A DNA stretch of 64,000 bases from Candidatus Amarolinea dominans (GTDB lineage: Bacteria > Chloroflexota > Anaerolineae > SSC4 > Amarolineaceae), in the NCBI GenBank assembly GCA_016719785.1, contig JADJYJ010000030.1, forward strand, positions 62,001 to 126,000, given 5' to 3'. Position 1 is the first letter of the stretch; each line of letters opens with the position of its first letter. Positions 48,535-56,857 of this stretch are shown one piece after another. Below the pieces are notes generated by a model. The model saw nothing but the letters and a program-made list of their open reading frames with translations, was not told the origin of the DNA and searched no databases. Position numbers and translations under genes: made by a program.

Positions 48535-49467
48535 TCAGAGGCCAACCGACGCGGCAACCTCTCGCAACACGGTGGCCGAACGTTGCAAGGCAATCAGCTC
48601 GTCGGGGCTGAGATCAGGCAGCAGCACACCTTCGACGCCGCTCAGATCTACGATGCTTGGCAGGCTGAGGCACACATCCTGCATGCCAAACTGCCCGGTC
48701 ATCAGGGTGGAAACCGTCAGAATCGTATTCTCGTCGCGCAGAATCGCTTCGACGATGTGCCGAATCCCCAGGCCAATGGCGTAGTAGGTGGCGCCCTTGC
48801 GTGCAATGATCTCATAGGCTGCGCGACGCACCTGCGTGCTGATGTCAGCACGCAGCGCGGGGCTGTATTCGATGCCGCGTTGATGACAGAAATCCTCCAC
48901 CGGCAGCCCGGCCACCGTCGCCCGACTCCAAACCACCACCTCGCTATCGCCATGTTCGCCAATAACGTAGCCATGCACGCTGCGCGGGTCAACGCTCAGG
49001 CGCTGTCCCACCAGGGCACGCAGCCGGGCCGTGTCCAGGACAGTCCCGGAGCCTATCACCCGGCTGGCGGGCAAGCCTGACAGCTTGAGGCTGACGTAGG
49101 TCAGGATGTCTACCGGATTGGAGACGATGAGCAGAATGGCATCGGGCGCCGCGGCCACAATCTGTGGGATCATCTGCCCAAAGATATCCGCGTTGCGCTT
49201 CACCAGGTCAAGGCGGGTCTCGCCCGGCCGCTGCGCGCTGCCGGCCGTAATCACCACGATCCGCGCGCCGACGCAGTCCGCATAGGCGCCCGAGCGGATC
49301 GTCACCGGGCGCACGAACGGTGCGCCGTGCATGAGGTCCATCGCCTCGCCCTCGGCCTTGCGCTCATTGACATCAATCAGCACAATTTCGGCCGCCAGTC
49401 CGCTGATCATCAGGGCATAGGCCGCACTGGCGCCAACCGCGCCCACTCCCACCATCGCAATTTTCAT
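48535..49467 (-). CDS. ldh: L-lactate dehydrogenase
   Basis: 310 residues, NAD-dependent. Nucleotide-binding GVGAVGASAAYAL at the N terminus. In AGSAQRPGETRLDLV the Gln at the specificity position favours lactate over malate dehydrogenase, which has Arg. Catalytic His is in IGEHGDSE, and substrate-binding Arg in DTARLR. Interconverts pyruvate and L-lactate; LutABC in this window oxidises lactate in the other direction. ATG 49467 overlaps the stop of the metallophosphatase gene (ATGA), so translation is coupled. Confidence 0.93.
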   Translation of the reverse strand: MKIAMVGVGAVGASAAYALMISGLAAEIVLIDVNERKAEGEAMDLMHGAPFVRPVTIRSGAYADCVGARIVVITAGSAQRPGETRLDLVKRNADIFGQMIPQIVAAAPDAILLIVSNPVDILTYVSLKLSGLPASRVIGSGTVLDTARLRALVGQRLSVDPRSVHGYVIGEHGDSEVVVWSRATVAGLPVEDFCHQRGIEYSPALRADISTQVRRAAYEIIARKGATYYAIGLGIRHIVEAILRDENTILTVSTLMTGQFGMQDVCLSLPSIVDLSGVEGVLLPDLSPDELIALQRSATVLREVAASVGL

Positions 49468-51047
49468 ACAGAATATCTCCTATGGTTCGCTTTGTCTGCC
49501 TGGCTCACAATTGGAGTCGTCAATGGCATCTTCCAGGCTGCCACTACCACCCCGATGTCGTAGATGTCCACCACGCCATTGCCGTTGAAGTCGTAGCGCG
49601 CATCGGGCGACATCCAGGCCGCGGCCACAATCTGGATGTCGGCCACGTCCTGCTCTCCATCGCCGTTGAAATCACAGCAGGGCAGGGGAGTCGGCGTGTC
49701 GGTCGCCGTCGGCATGTCGGTCGCCGTCGGCGTGTCGGTCGCCGTCGGCGTGTCGGTCGCCGTCGGGGTGTCGGTCGCCGTTGGGTGTCGGTCGCCGTTG
49801 GCGTGTCGGTCGCCGTCGGCGTGTCGGTCGCCGTCGGCGTGTCGGTCGCCGTCGGCATGTCGGTCGCCGTTGGCGTGTCGGTCGCGGTCGGGGTGTCGGT
49901 CGCGGTCGGGGTGTCGGTCGGTCGCGGTCGGGGTGTCGGTCGCGGTCGGGGTGTCGGTCGCGGTCGGGGTGTCGGTCGCGGTCGGGGTGTCGGTCGCCGT
50001 TGGCGTGTCGGTCGCGGTCGGGGTGTCGGTCGCCGTTGGCGTGTCGGTCGCGGTCGGGATAGGCGTAGCGGGCGCGATCAGGCTGAAGGTGTCAATCACC
50101 ACACCAGCCTGAGTGATGAATTGAAAGGTCAGATGCGCATCGCTGGCCTCCACCAGCATGGCGCCAAAATCGCCATTGAAGCGCACTTCACTGCCGGCAA
50201 CGGGGACGCCAAACGCGTAGATGGTGTAGCCGCCCAAACCGTTGACGAAATAGGGAAATCCGTCCACCAGGATGCGTTCATAGGTGTGGTCATGGCCGGC
50301 CAAGACTGCCGTTGCGCCCCAGGCCGCGTAAGGCCATTGCAACGTGGTGTTGGAGCCGTGCGCGGCGGATGAATAGGGCGCATGATGAAAATAGATCAGT
50401 TTCCACGGTTCTGGCGCCGCGGCCAGGGCATTTTGCAGCCAGAGGGCCTGCGTCGAGCTGTCCGTGATCCCATCCGGCTCTTGTGAATCGCTGTCCACGG
50501 CAAAGAAGTGTACGGCTCCGCGACCAAAATCGTAGTAGCGCTCATTGCCAGGCAAGGTAAAATAGTCCAGGTAGGGCTGCAGAGCGCCTGTCATCCAATC
50601 ATGGTTGCCTGTCGCCGGAAAGAATCGGTTTTCCGTGGCGCCCGCTCCGTAGCTGCCGGTGTAGGGGAAGATGAAATCGTGGTAGAATTGGCCGATGTGG
50701 GGGTCAATCGTCGTCGCCTCGCCGGCCGGGTAGTTGTTGTCGCCCAACGTGATGACAAGATCGGGGTTCCAACTGGTCACCAGCGCAGCCACGGCCGCCT
50801 CGGCCTGACCGCCGCCGCCGTAATCGCCAATGACAGCGAAACGCAGCGTACCGGGCGTCACTGGCGGCAGTGGGGTTGGCCGCACATGTCCCAGCAGAGC
50901 GTTGCGCGCCGACTGCGTCACCTGCGAGCTCCCTACCAGCGGCGGCAGCCAACGCAGCAGCAGCGCCAGGCTGGCGATCAGCAGCGCGGATAAAAGCAGT
51001 GGGCGCATCCGTTGCCAGTAGTGGGTGAAGTGAGTCATAGAACGCAT
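49464..51047 (-). CDS. secreted metallophosphatase with Thr-rich linker and C-terminal dockerin
   Basis: 527 residues. Signal anchor/peptide at about residues 14-33. Calcineurin-like metallophosphatase domain (about 60-300) of the purple-acid-phosphatase type: VIGDYGGGG, TLGDNNYP, TGNHDWM, HHAPYSS and GHDHTYER supply the dinuclear metal ligands. A TPTATD linker follows, then two EF-hand repeats (DFNGDGEQDVADI and DFNGNGVVDIYDI) that form a dockerin like those of the amylase operon. In the linker a four-base insertion (near 49912-49924) and a one-base deletion (near 49781-49786) cancel, so about 45 residues read as RHPDRDRHADGD-type instead of TPTATD. Likely phosphomonoesterase at the cell surface; substrate unknown. 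Confidence 0.87.
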   Translation of the reverse strand: MRSMTHFTHYWQRMRPLLLSALLIASLALLLRWLPPLVGSSQVTQSARNALLGHVRPTPLPPVTPGTLRFAVIGDYGGGGQAEAAVAALVTSWNPDLVITLGDNNYPAGEATTIDPHIGQFYHDFIFPYTGSYGAGATENRFFPATGNHDWMTGALQPYLDYFTLPGNERYYDFGRGAVHFFAVDSDSQEPDGITDSSTQALWLQNALAAAPEPWKLIYFHHAPYSSAAHGSNTTLQWPYAAWGATAVLAGHDHTYERILVDGFPYFVNGLGGYTIYAFGVPVAGSEVRFNGDFGAMLVEASDAHLTFQFITQAGVVIDTFSLIAPATPIPTATDTPTATDTPTATDTPTATDTPTATDTPTATDTPTATDTPTATDRHPDRDRHPDRDRHANGDRHADGDRHADGDRHADGDRHANGDRHPTATDTPTATDTPTATDTPTATDMPTATDTPTPLPCCDFNGDGEQDVADIQIVAAAWMSPDARYDFNGNGVVDIYDIGVVVAAWKMPLTTPIVSQADKANHRRYSV

Positions 51048-51069
51048 CGTCAGAGTCCTCTCGCGCCCA

Positions 51070-51099
51070 ATTGTAGCACGCCGAAGGGTGCCGCGTCAA
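51070..51099 (-). promoter_or_regulatory. promoter of the metallophosphatase-ldh operon
   Basis: Minus strand TTGACG (51099-51094), 18 bases, TACAAT (51075-51070); expected start near 51063, just before the ATG at 51047. Confidence 0.6.
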
Positions 51100-51332
51100 T
51101 CACCCGTGGTTCCCGGACACCCTGTTTGCACGCGACGGCCGCGCCGGCGATGAGGAATCTCGGCGACAACGAATGGCCGCGCACCTGCGAATTTTTCCCT
51201 GCTGACAGTCTGAGTATAATGAACAACGCACGCGGTAGAGACCCAATGCAAGAAAAGCAAACCAAATGAGGAGAGAAAACGAGGAGACGATCCTGCGGCC
51301 CACGGAGGAGCGTCCCCCGGCAACACAACACC

Positions 51333-52850
51333 ATGAATATCATCGTCAAACATTCCAGCCCGGACGCGGTGGCCAGTGACTTACTGGCCATCGGCCTGTT
51401 CGAAGGTCAATCGGTCAAAGAAGCGGGCTACGGCACGCTCGACGCGGCCCTGGGCGGCCTGATCGAGCAGGTCATCACCGCCGGCGACTTCAAAGGCGAA
51501 ACGCTCAAGGCACGCTTGCTCTACACCCACGGCGACGCCATCGCCACGCGACGCATCCTGCTGGTAGGGCTGGGTAAGCAAGCCGAATTCACCCTGGCGG
51601 TCGCCCGCCAGGCAGCCGGCGTGGCCGCCCAAACCCTGGCCGACCTGAAGCTGCGCCGCCTGGCCACGGTGGTGCATGGCCTGACCGCCGCCGGTGTCGC
51701 GCCGGCCAGCGCGGCGCAGACCATCGTCGAGGGCACGCTGCTCGGCCTCTATCGTTTCATCACCCACAAGCGTGAGGAAAATACCCAGCGCCCCACCGTG
51801 GATGCCGATGAATTGATCCTGTTGGCGCCGGCGGCCGAGATGGTGTCGGCCCTGGAGTCCGGCGCACAGGTCGGCCAGATCCTGGCGACGAGCGCCAACC
51901 TGGTGCGTGACCTGGTCAATGAGCCGGGGAATTATGTCACGCCGAAGGTGTTGGCCGAGCAGGCGCAGGCCATGACGCAGGGGCTGGGCATCAACCTGAC
52001 GGTGTACGGCGAAGCGGCGATGCGCGAGATGGGCATGGAGTCCTTCCTGAGCGTGAGCCGTGGCAGCGCCCAAGAGGCGCAGTTCATGGTGCTTGAATAC
52101 TTCCCGGCCGCTGCGGGCGCCGATACCCTGGTGCTGATCGGAAAGGCGATCACGTTCGACACGGGCGGCATTTCGCTGAAGCCCAACGACGGCATGTGGG
52201 AGATGAAGTGCGACATGGCTGGCGGCGCGGCCGTCATCGGCGCGCTGCGCAGCATCGCTCAGCTCAAGCTGCCGGTGCGCGTGGTGGGCCTGGTGTGCGC
52301 GGCCGAGAATATGCCCGGGCCGGACGCCATCAAGCCCGGCGATGTGGTCAAGGCCATGAACGGTAAGTCGGTTGAGTACATGAGCACCGATGCCGAGGGC
52401 CGCATGGTGCTGGCGGATGGGCTTTGTTACAGCGCCCGTTATCAGCCCGCGGCCGTGATTGACTGCGCCACCCTGACCGGTTCGATCGTCATGGCGCTTT
52501 CGTCGGACATGAGCGGCGTCTTCGCCAACGACGATCCGCTGTTCACGCGGATTCAGAAGGCGGCGGATGCGGCCGGCGAACCAGTGTGGCGCATGCCCCT
52601 CTGGAAACCCTATCGTGAGCGTATCAACAGCGATGTGGCCGACATGAAAGGCAGCACCGGGACGCGTTACGCGGGCGCCATTACGGCTGCGTTGTTCCTG
52701 CAGGAATTTGTGCCTGAGAATACGCCCTGGGCACACATGGACATCGCCGGCACAGCCTGGCAAGAAGATCACAAGCCTTATCAGCCACGCGGCGCGTCGG
52801 CCAATCCGATGCGTACGCTGGTTGAGCTGGCACGTGCGTGGGCGAAGTAG
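51333..52850 (+). CDS. pepA: leucyl aminopeptidase (M17)
   Basis: 505 residues, full length for cytosolic M17 aminopeptidase. The N-terminal macro-like domain (about 1-170) is followed by the catalytic domain. Metal-binding and catalytic features: GKAITFDTGGISLKPNDGMWEM (Lys, Asp), STDAEGRMVLADGL (Asp, Glu, Arg) and NTPWAHMDIAGTAW. Hydrolyses N-terminal residues from peptides with two Zn/Mn ions, usually as a hexamer. In the NTDAEGR signature Asn is replaced by Ser. A TATAAT-like box at 51215-51220 lies upstream, but no clear -35 or ribosome site is present. Confidence 0.94.
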   Translation: MNIIVKHSSPDAVASDLLAIGLFEGQSVKEAGYGTLDAALGGLIEQVITAGDFKGETLKARLLYTHGDAIATRRILLVGLGKQAEFTLAVARQAAGVAAQTLADLKLRRLATVVHGLTAAGVAPASAAQTIVEGTLLGLYRFITHKREENTQRPTVDADELILLAPAAEMVSALESGAQVGQILATSANLVRDLVNEPGNYVTPKVLAEQAQAMTQGLGINLTVYGEAAMREMGMESFLSVSRGSAQEAQFMVLEYFPAAAGADTLVLIGKAITFDTGGISLKPNDGMWEMKCDMAGGAAVIGALRSIAQLKLPVRVVGLVCAAENMPGPDAIKPGDVVKAMNGKSVEYMSTDAEGRMVLADGLCYSARYQPAAVIDCATLTGSIVMALSSDMSGVFANDDPLFTRIQKAADAAGEPVWRMPLWKPYRERINSDVADMKGSTGTRYAGAITAALFLQEFVPENTPWAHMDIAGTAWQEDHKPYQPRGASANPMRTLVELARAWAK

Positions 52851-52867
52851 GGAGCAGGGAATAAAAA

Positions 52868-52903
52868 AGAAACCGGGTTTCTGCGAGAAACCCGGTTTCT
52901 GGT
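52868..52903. terminator. GAAACC repeat hairpin between convergent genes
   Basis: AGAAACCGGGTTTCTGCGAG followed by AAACCCGGTTTCT: nearly perfect inverted repeat, able to form nested hairpins between pepA (+) and the next gene (-). It is a member of the dispersed GAAACC family; termination is inferred from position. Confidence 0.5.
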
Positions 52904-52905
52904 TT

Positions 52906-53301
52906 CTATTGTATCGGCAAAGGCGGCGCCCCATTGCCGCTGCGGCTGCGCCAGAGATAAGCCAGAACACCGACAACCGACACGGCGGAGCCAATCGCCG
53001 CCGCGCTCAACATCCAATCGCGACGCGTGTCGTGATCCAATGGCTCCAACGCCAGCGAATGGGAGAGCTGGCGGTACCCGCTGGCGACCAATGACCGGTG
53101 TAGGTCCTGACGGAAGGCCGCGCGCGGCTTGACCGGCCGCAGCCAGGCCGCCAGATCACGCGCCAGGCGCAGCAGCGGCGCAATGTCATAGCGCACCTCT
53201 GCAAACAAGGCGAGGTAGTCCTGCGCATGGTCATCACCGATCAGCAGACGATCAGCATGTGACGACAGCAGGTTGGCGACGGTGGTGTCTTCAATCATCA
53301 T
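52906..53301 (-). CDS. single-pass membrane protein, unknown (anti-sigma-like?)
   Basis: About 131 residues. Soluble helical N-terminal part (about 1-90, with AAFRQDLHRSLVAS) and one TM helix near the C terminus (SAAAIGSAVSVVGVLAYLW) followed by a short basic tail. AGGAGGGGG precedes the ATG at 53301. Size, topology and the nearby ECF sigma gene (54305) resemble anti-sigma/regulatory proteins of Chloroflexota, but no zinc-binding HxxxCxxC motif is present, so this is tentative. Confidence 0.6.
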   Translation of the reverse strand: MMIEDTTVANLLSSHADRLLIGDDHAQDYLALFAEVRYDIAPLLRLARDLAAWLRPVKPRAAFRQDLHRSLVASGYRQLSHSLALEPLDHDTRRDWMLSAAAIGSAVSVVGVLAYLWRSRSGNGAPPLPIQ

Positions 53302-53396
53302 GATCCCCCTCCTTGTAACTCTGCCACGTAACTCTGCCACGAATTAAGCCCTTTGCTTTCGTGGCATTCGTGGCAAGAAAATGAACTGGTAGAAGC

Positions 53397-54236
53397 CTAG
53401 ATCGGATAGGCCACGATGCCAAGCGTACCAGGCCCCAGGTTGGCGGCAATGGATGTACACAAGGGCGCAATAAAAGCCTGTTTCAGAGTCAGGATTTGCT
53501 CGGCCCGCTGCATCAGGCTGGCGGCTTCATCTGGTGCGCGGGCATGGATCACCGCCAGGTTGATCGGCGCCTTGCCCACCTTCTCCACAACCAGGTCGAG
53601 CAGATGCTGCAAAGCGCGCTTGCGCGTACGCACGCGCCCCTGCACGTCAAGCGAGCCTTCATGCAGGCCAATGATCGGCTTGACATCCAGCAGAGATGCC
53701 AGGGCAAACTGCAAGGCGCTGACGCGTCCGCTCATTTGCGCGAACCGCAGATCTTGAAGCGTCAGGAAAATCAGCATGCCCTGGCGGATCACGCGCATGC
53801 GGGCCAGGATTTCTGTCAGGCCGGCGCCAGCCTGACTCATCTGCCAGGCCTCCCAGACCATGAACCCAAGTCCCGCCGAACCTGCCATGCTATCGAAAAC
53901 CTCAACCTGCACCTCGTCTTGCACCATCGCTTTGGCTAGTTCGGCCGAATTGACGGTGCCGCTCAGTTTGCTGGTAATATGCAGCGACAGGACCGGGTCT
54001 CCGCCCTTGCCCGCCGCACGGTAAATGTCGGCCAGCAGGCCGGGCGCGGGCTGCGATGTTTTGGGAATCATACCCAACGTGTGGATCTTTTCATAGAAGG
54101 TCACTTCGTCAATCGTCTCACCTTCCAGATAGGCGTCCGCGCCGAAACGAATGGTGATCGGAACCACGTGCAGGGAAAGCTGTGCCAGCAGGGCGGGCGG
54201 TAAGTCGCAGGTTGAATCAGTCACCAGTTGCAGCAT
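53397..54236 (-). CDS. DegV family fatty-acid-binding protein
   Basis: 279 residues, the normal DegV length. The N-terminal LVTDSTCDLPP and the ITIRFGADAYLEG / PKTSQPAPG segment match the family, which binds a fatty acid between two alpha/beta domains and may deliver it to FakA-type kinases. No fakA is adjacent. Confidence 0.92.
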   Translation of the reverse strand: MLQLVTDSTCDLPPALLAQLSLHVVPITIRFGADAYLEGETIDEVTFYEKIHTLGMIPKTSQPAPGLLADIYRAAGKGGDPVLSLHITSKLSGTVNSAELAKAMVQDEVQVEVFDSMAGSAGLGFMVWEAWQMSQAGAGLTEILARMRVIRQGMLIFLTLQDLRFAQMSGRVSALQFALASLLDVKPIIGLHEGSLDVQGRVRTRKRALQHLLDLVVEKVGKAPINLAVIHARAPDEAASLMQRAEQILTLKQAFIAPLCTSIAANLGPGTLGIVAYPI

Positions 54237-54304
54237 AGATCAAACATCCAGTTTTCTGGGGAGGCCGAAACGATCCGGCAGGCCTGGCGCCGAGCGCTCT
54301 GCCC

Positions 54305-54865
54305 TCACCAGTGAAAGCTGCGCGTCGCCAGGTCTTCGCGCAGCGCGATCAGCGTACGATGGTAGAGCGACTTGATCGCACCTTCCGTGCGTCCCATCAT
54401 CTCACCAATTTCCGCATTCGGCAGCCGTTCCACAAATTTCAGCAAGATGAGCTGCTGGCGGTCTTCGGGCAGGCGGCGGACAGCGGCCACCAGTTCCCCA
54501 CGGCGCTCGTTGTCTTCGGCATGCACATCAGGGCTTTTACCGCGCGGCCCGATGGCGGTCACATCTTCCAGCGACACGAACTTGCGCCGGCCGCGATCGC
54601 GATGCCAATTGGCCACAAGGTTATGGGCAATACGGTAAAGCCAGGCCGAGAATGGTAGCCCCCGATGGACGTAACGCCCAATACTGTCCAGCGCACGAAA
54701 AAAGGTGCGGGCTGTCAAGTCTTCGGCGTCGGCCTGGCTACCCGTCCGATAGTAGATGTAACTGTAGATGCGATCAACGTAGATCTCATACAGTTGGCCG
54801 AAGGCTTCAGGATTAGTCTTCGCTTGTTCAATCAGGCTCAATTCGCTTTCGGTTGTTCGCGCCAC
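54305..54865 (-). CDS. RNA polymerase sigma factor, ECF type
   Basis: About 186 residues. Region 2 (AFGQLYEIYVDRIYSYIYYR ... AEDLTARTFFRAL) and region 4 (RRLPEDRQQLILLKFVERLPNAEIGEMMGRTEGAIKSL, shown only in part) are clear; no region 3 domain. A GTG at 54865 with GGAGAG upstream is the likely start; the frame is open to 54991. A promoter lies at 55043-55071. It directs transcription in response to an unknown signal; the membrane protein at 52906-53301 is a possible partner. Confidence 0.9.
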   Translation of the reverse strand: MARTTESELSLIEQAKTNPEAFGQLYEIYVDRIYSYIYYRTGSQADAEDLTARTFFRALDSIGRYVHRGLPFSAWLYRIAHNLVANWHRDRGRRKFVSLEDVTAIGPRGKSPDVHAEDNERRGELVAAVRRLPEDRQQLILLKFVERLPNAEIGEMMGRTEGAIKSLYHRTLIALREDLATRSFHW

Positions 54866-55042
54866 CAGTGACTTCTCTCCTCGGCACGTGTCCGAAGGTC
54901 GAGAGCGCCAGCTGCGCCCGGAAGCCCTAACCCATTTGCACCGGCTAGAACACCGAACGTTGCCCAAAGTTGCGCGCTGCGTCAAAGGCAACTTCGCTCT
55001 CGCACCCGGCCACGTCTTCTGCTACGTCTTCTGAATAGAACG

Positions 55043-55071
55043 ATTGTAGCCGATACCCTGCGGCTGGTCAA
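55043..55071 (-). promoter_or_regulatory. promoter of the ECF sigma gene
   Basis: TTGACC (55071-55066), 17 bases, TACAAT (55048-55043) on the minus strand. The leader would be about 170 bases, so an earlier start codon or a long untranslated region is possible. The rest of the 456-base gap 54866-55321 holds no other gene that I can see. Confidence 0.62.
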
Positions 55072-55237
55072 CTACCACAGTCAGACCGGCAGCTGGCCCG
55101 GCGCTTGGAACCGCGGCGGCGCCCGGTTCGTTTGCATTGGCGTGACAGCTCAAGAAATTTCTGCGCAGAGCGCAGGTCAACGCAGGCCAGACCCGTTGCC
55201 AACCACTTTGGGAACTTTCCTAAATCACGCTGCCGGT

Positions 55238-55266
55238 TTGCGCCTCGGTTAGGCTTGTGCTACACT
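55238..55266 (+). promoter_or_regulatory. candidate promoter of the 55322 gene
   Basis: TTGCGC (55238-55243), 17 bases, TACACT (55261-55266), 55 bases before the ATG. Confidence 0.5.
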
Positions 55267-55321
55267 AACCAAGATGACCCCGAATTCGCCTGATTTGTTG
55301 ATTTGCTGAAGGGGAACCCTT

Positions 55322-56131
55322 ATGACTCGAACCCGGTCACGGTTGGCCTGGACACACGCCATTGCCCGACTCCTGTTGATCGGCGCCCTCCTGGCGCCTG
55401 ATTTGGCGCTGGCCTGGCAGGGTGGTCAGGTCACCATCAGCTCACCGCAGCCGTTTTCAACCCTGCGCGGCGTTATTTCCATCAACGGCACGGCCACCCA
55501 TCCGAGCTTTCAGCGTTTCCAGTTGTACTTCCGCTCCGAGAGTGTGCCTGACGAATGGCACTTCATGTTCGAGCAAATCAACCAGGTAGCCAACGGCCTG
55601 CTTGGCACCTGGGACACGCGCGGCGTGCCTGATGGCACCTACGCCTTGCGTCTGCGCGTGGTGCGGCTGGATGGCAACTATGACGAAAAGGAGATCAACG
55701 GCCTGCTCGTGGTCAACACACGCCCCATTGATACGCCAACGCCAGACGCCACGCCCACTGTGCCCGAGCCGGCCGCACCCACCGCCACCCCAACCGCCCT
55801 CTTTACGCCGACGCCGGTGACGGTACAGCAGCCGCAAATTGCCACCCCCACCCCACGGGTCACCGCGGCGGTGACGGCTACGGTCGCCAGCGGCACAGTG
55901 ACACCGGGCGGCACCCCTGACAGCGGCGCATCCGCTGCCGGCGCAACCGACGGCGGCAACCTTCTCGGCGACCTGTTCAACCTGGGTGAGATGCCCAGCA
56001 CCCTCAGCGGCAGCAGTCTCGGTGCAGCATTCTTGCGCGGCGTCCGCCTCACCCTGGCCGCATTCGCCTTCCTGGCTGCGTATGTCGTACTCAAGTGGCT
56101 GATCCGTTGGCTATTAGCCCACCGGCCATAA
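55322..56131 (+). CDS. secreted/membrane-anchored Ig-like protein with Thr-Pro linker
   Basis: 269 residues. Signal peptide about 1-31, Ig-like beta domain about 35-130 (SSPQPFSTLRGVISINGTA; DTRGVPDGTYALRLRVV), Thr/Pro linker, and a C-terminal TM helix with basic tail (LAAFAFLAAYVVLKWLIRW). This type of cell-surface protein is common in Chloroflexota; its binding partner is not known. A GGGGAAC-type weak ribosome site precedes the ATG. Confidence 0.78.
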   Translation: MTRTRSRLAWTHAIARLLLIGALLAPDLALAWQGGQVTISSPQPFSTLRGVISINGTATHPSFQRFQLYFRSESVPDEWHFMFEQINQVANGLLGTWDTRGVPDGTYALRLRVVRLDGNYDEKEINGLLVVNTRPIDTPTPDATPTVPEPAAPTATPTALFTPTPVTVQQPQIATPTPRVTAAVTATVASGTVTPGGTPDSGASAAGATDGGNLLGDLFNLGEMPSTLSGSSLGAAFLRGVRLTLAAFAFLAAYVVLKWLIRWLLAHRP

Positions 56132-56185
56132 GAAACCCGGTTTTTAGAAGAAACCCAGTTTCTGGGAGAAACCGGGTTTCTGAGA
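56129..56185. repeat. dispersed GAAACC repeat upstream of pth
   Basis: AGAAACCCGGTTTTTAGAAG, then AAACCCAGTTTCTGGGAG and AAACCGGGTTTCTGAG: several palindromic copies between two genes. Translating through it gives the spurious NPVFRRNPVS start of the longer pth frame. Confidence 0.7.
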
Positions 56186-56190
56186 CATTG

Positions 56191-56766
56191 ATGAACGAAG
56201 ACCTCTTCCTGATCGTGGGTCTGGGCAATCCCGGCCCACGTTTTGCCCGCCATCGTCACAACGTTGGTTTCCAGGTCGTAGATTTGCTGGCACAGCGGCA
56301 TCACTTGGCGTTTCAGCGCGCCGAGTTTCGCGCGGCCGCGGCCAGCGGCACGATCGGCGAGCGCCGTGTGCTGTTGGCCAAGCCGCAAACCTTCATGAAC
56401 CTGGCCGGTCAGGCCGTGGCGCCATTGGCGCGCTTCTACAAAATCCCCATCCCCCAGATCCTGGTGCTCTACGATGAGCTTGATCTGCCCCTGGGACGGC
56501 TGCGCTTTCGGTCTGAAGGCGGCTCCGGGGGCCACAACGGCATGAAATCGCTGACAGATAGCCTGGGCACCCAGGCTTTTGCGCGCCTGCGCATCGGCAT
56601 TGACCGCCCGCCCGGCAAGATGGACCCGGCCGCCTATGTGCTGCAGGATTTCAGCAGTGACCAGGAATTCGAGATGGCCTTTTGCCGTCCCCGCGCCGCC
56701 GACGGTATCGAAATTTGGCTGCGCGAGGGCATCGTCGCCGCCATGAACAAGTATAACGCAGTCTGA
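56191..56766 (+). CDS. pth: peptidyl-tRNA hydrolase
   Basis: 191 residues. Conserved LIVGLGNPGPRFARHRHNVGF (shortened here to VGLGNPGPRFARHRHNVGF; catalytic His after RHN), KPQTFMNLAG and YDELDLPLGRLRFRSEGGSGGHNG with GHNGMKS. Recycles peptidyl-tRNA from stalled ribosomes. ATG 56191 is the true start; the longer frame from 56095 runs through a repeat. Confidence 0.95.
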   Translation: MNEDLFLIVGLGNPGPRFARHRHNVGFQVVDLLAQRHHLAFQRAEFRAAAASGTIGERRVLLAKPQTFMNLAGQAVAPLARFYKIPIPQILVLYDELDLPLGRLRFRSEGGSGGHNGMKSLTDSLGTQAFARLRIGIDRPPGKMDPAAYVLQDFSSDQEFEMAFCRPRAADGIEIWLREGIVAAMNKYNAV

Positions 56767-56769
56767 ATC

Positions 56770-56825
56770 AGAAAGCGGGCTTTTCGCCCACAGAAGCCTG
56801 CTTCCTGCGAGAAATCGGGCTTCTT
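56770..56825. repeat. GAAACC-type repeat between pth and mfd
   Basis: AGAAAGCGGGCTTTTCGCCC and GCGAGAAATCGGGCTTCTTG: diverged members of the same family. Confidence 0.5.
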
Positions 56826-56857
56826 GCCCCAGGCGCCATTGGCCAGAGAGAACGCTC

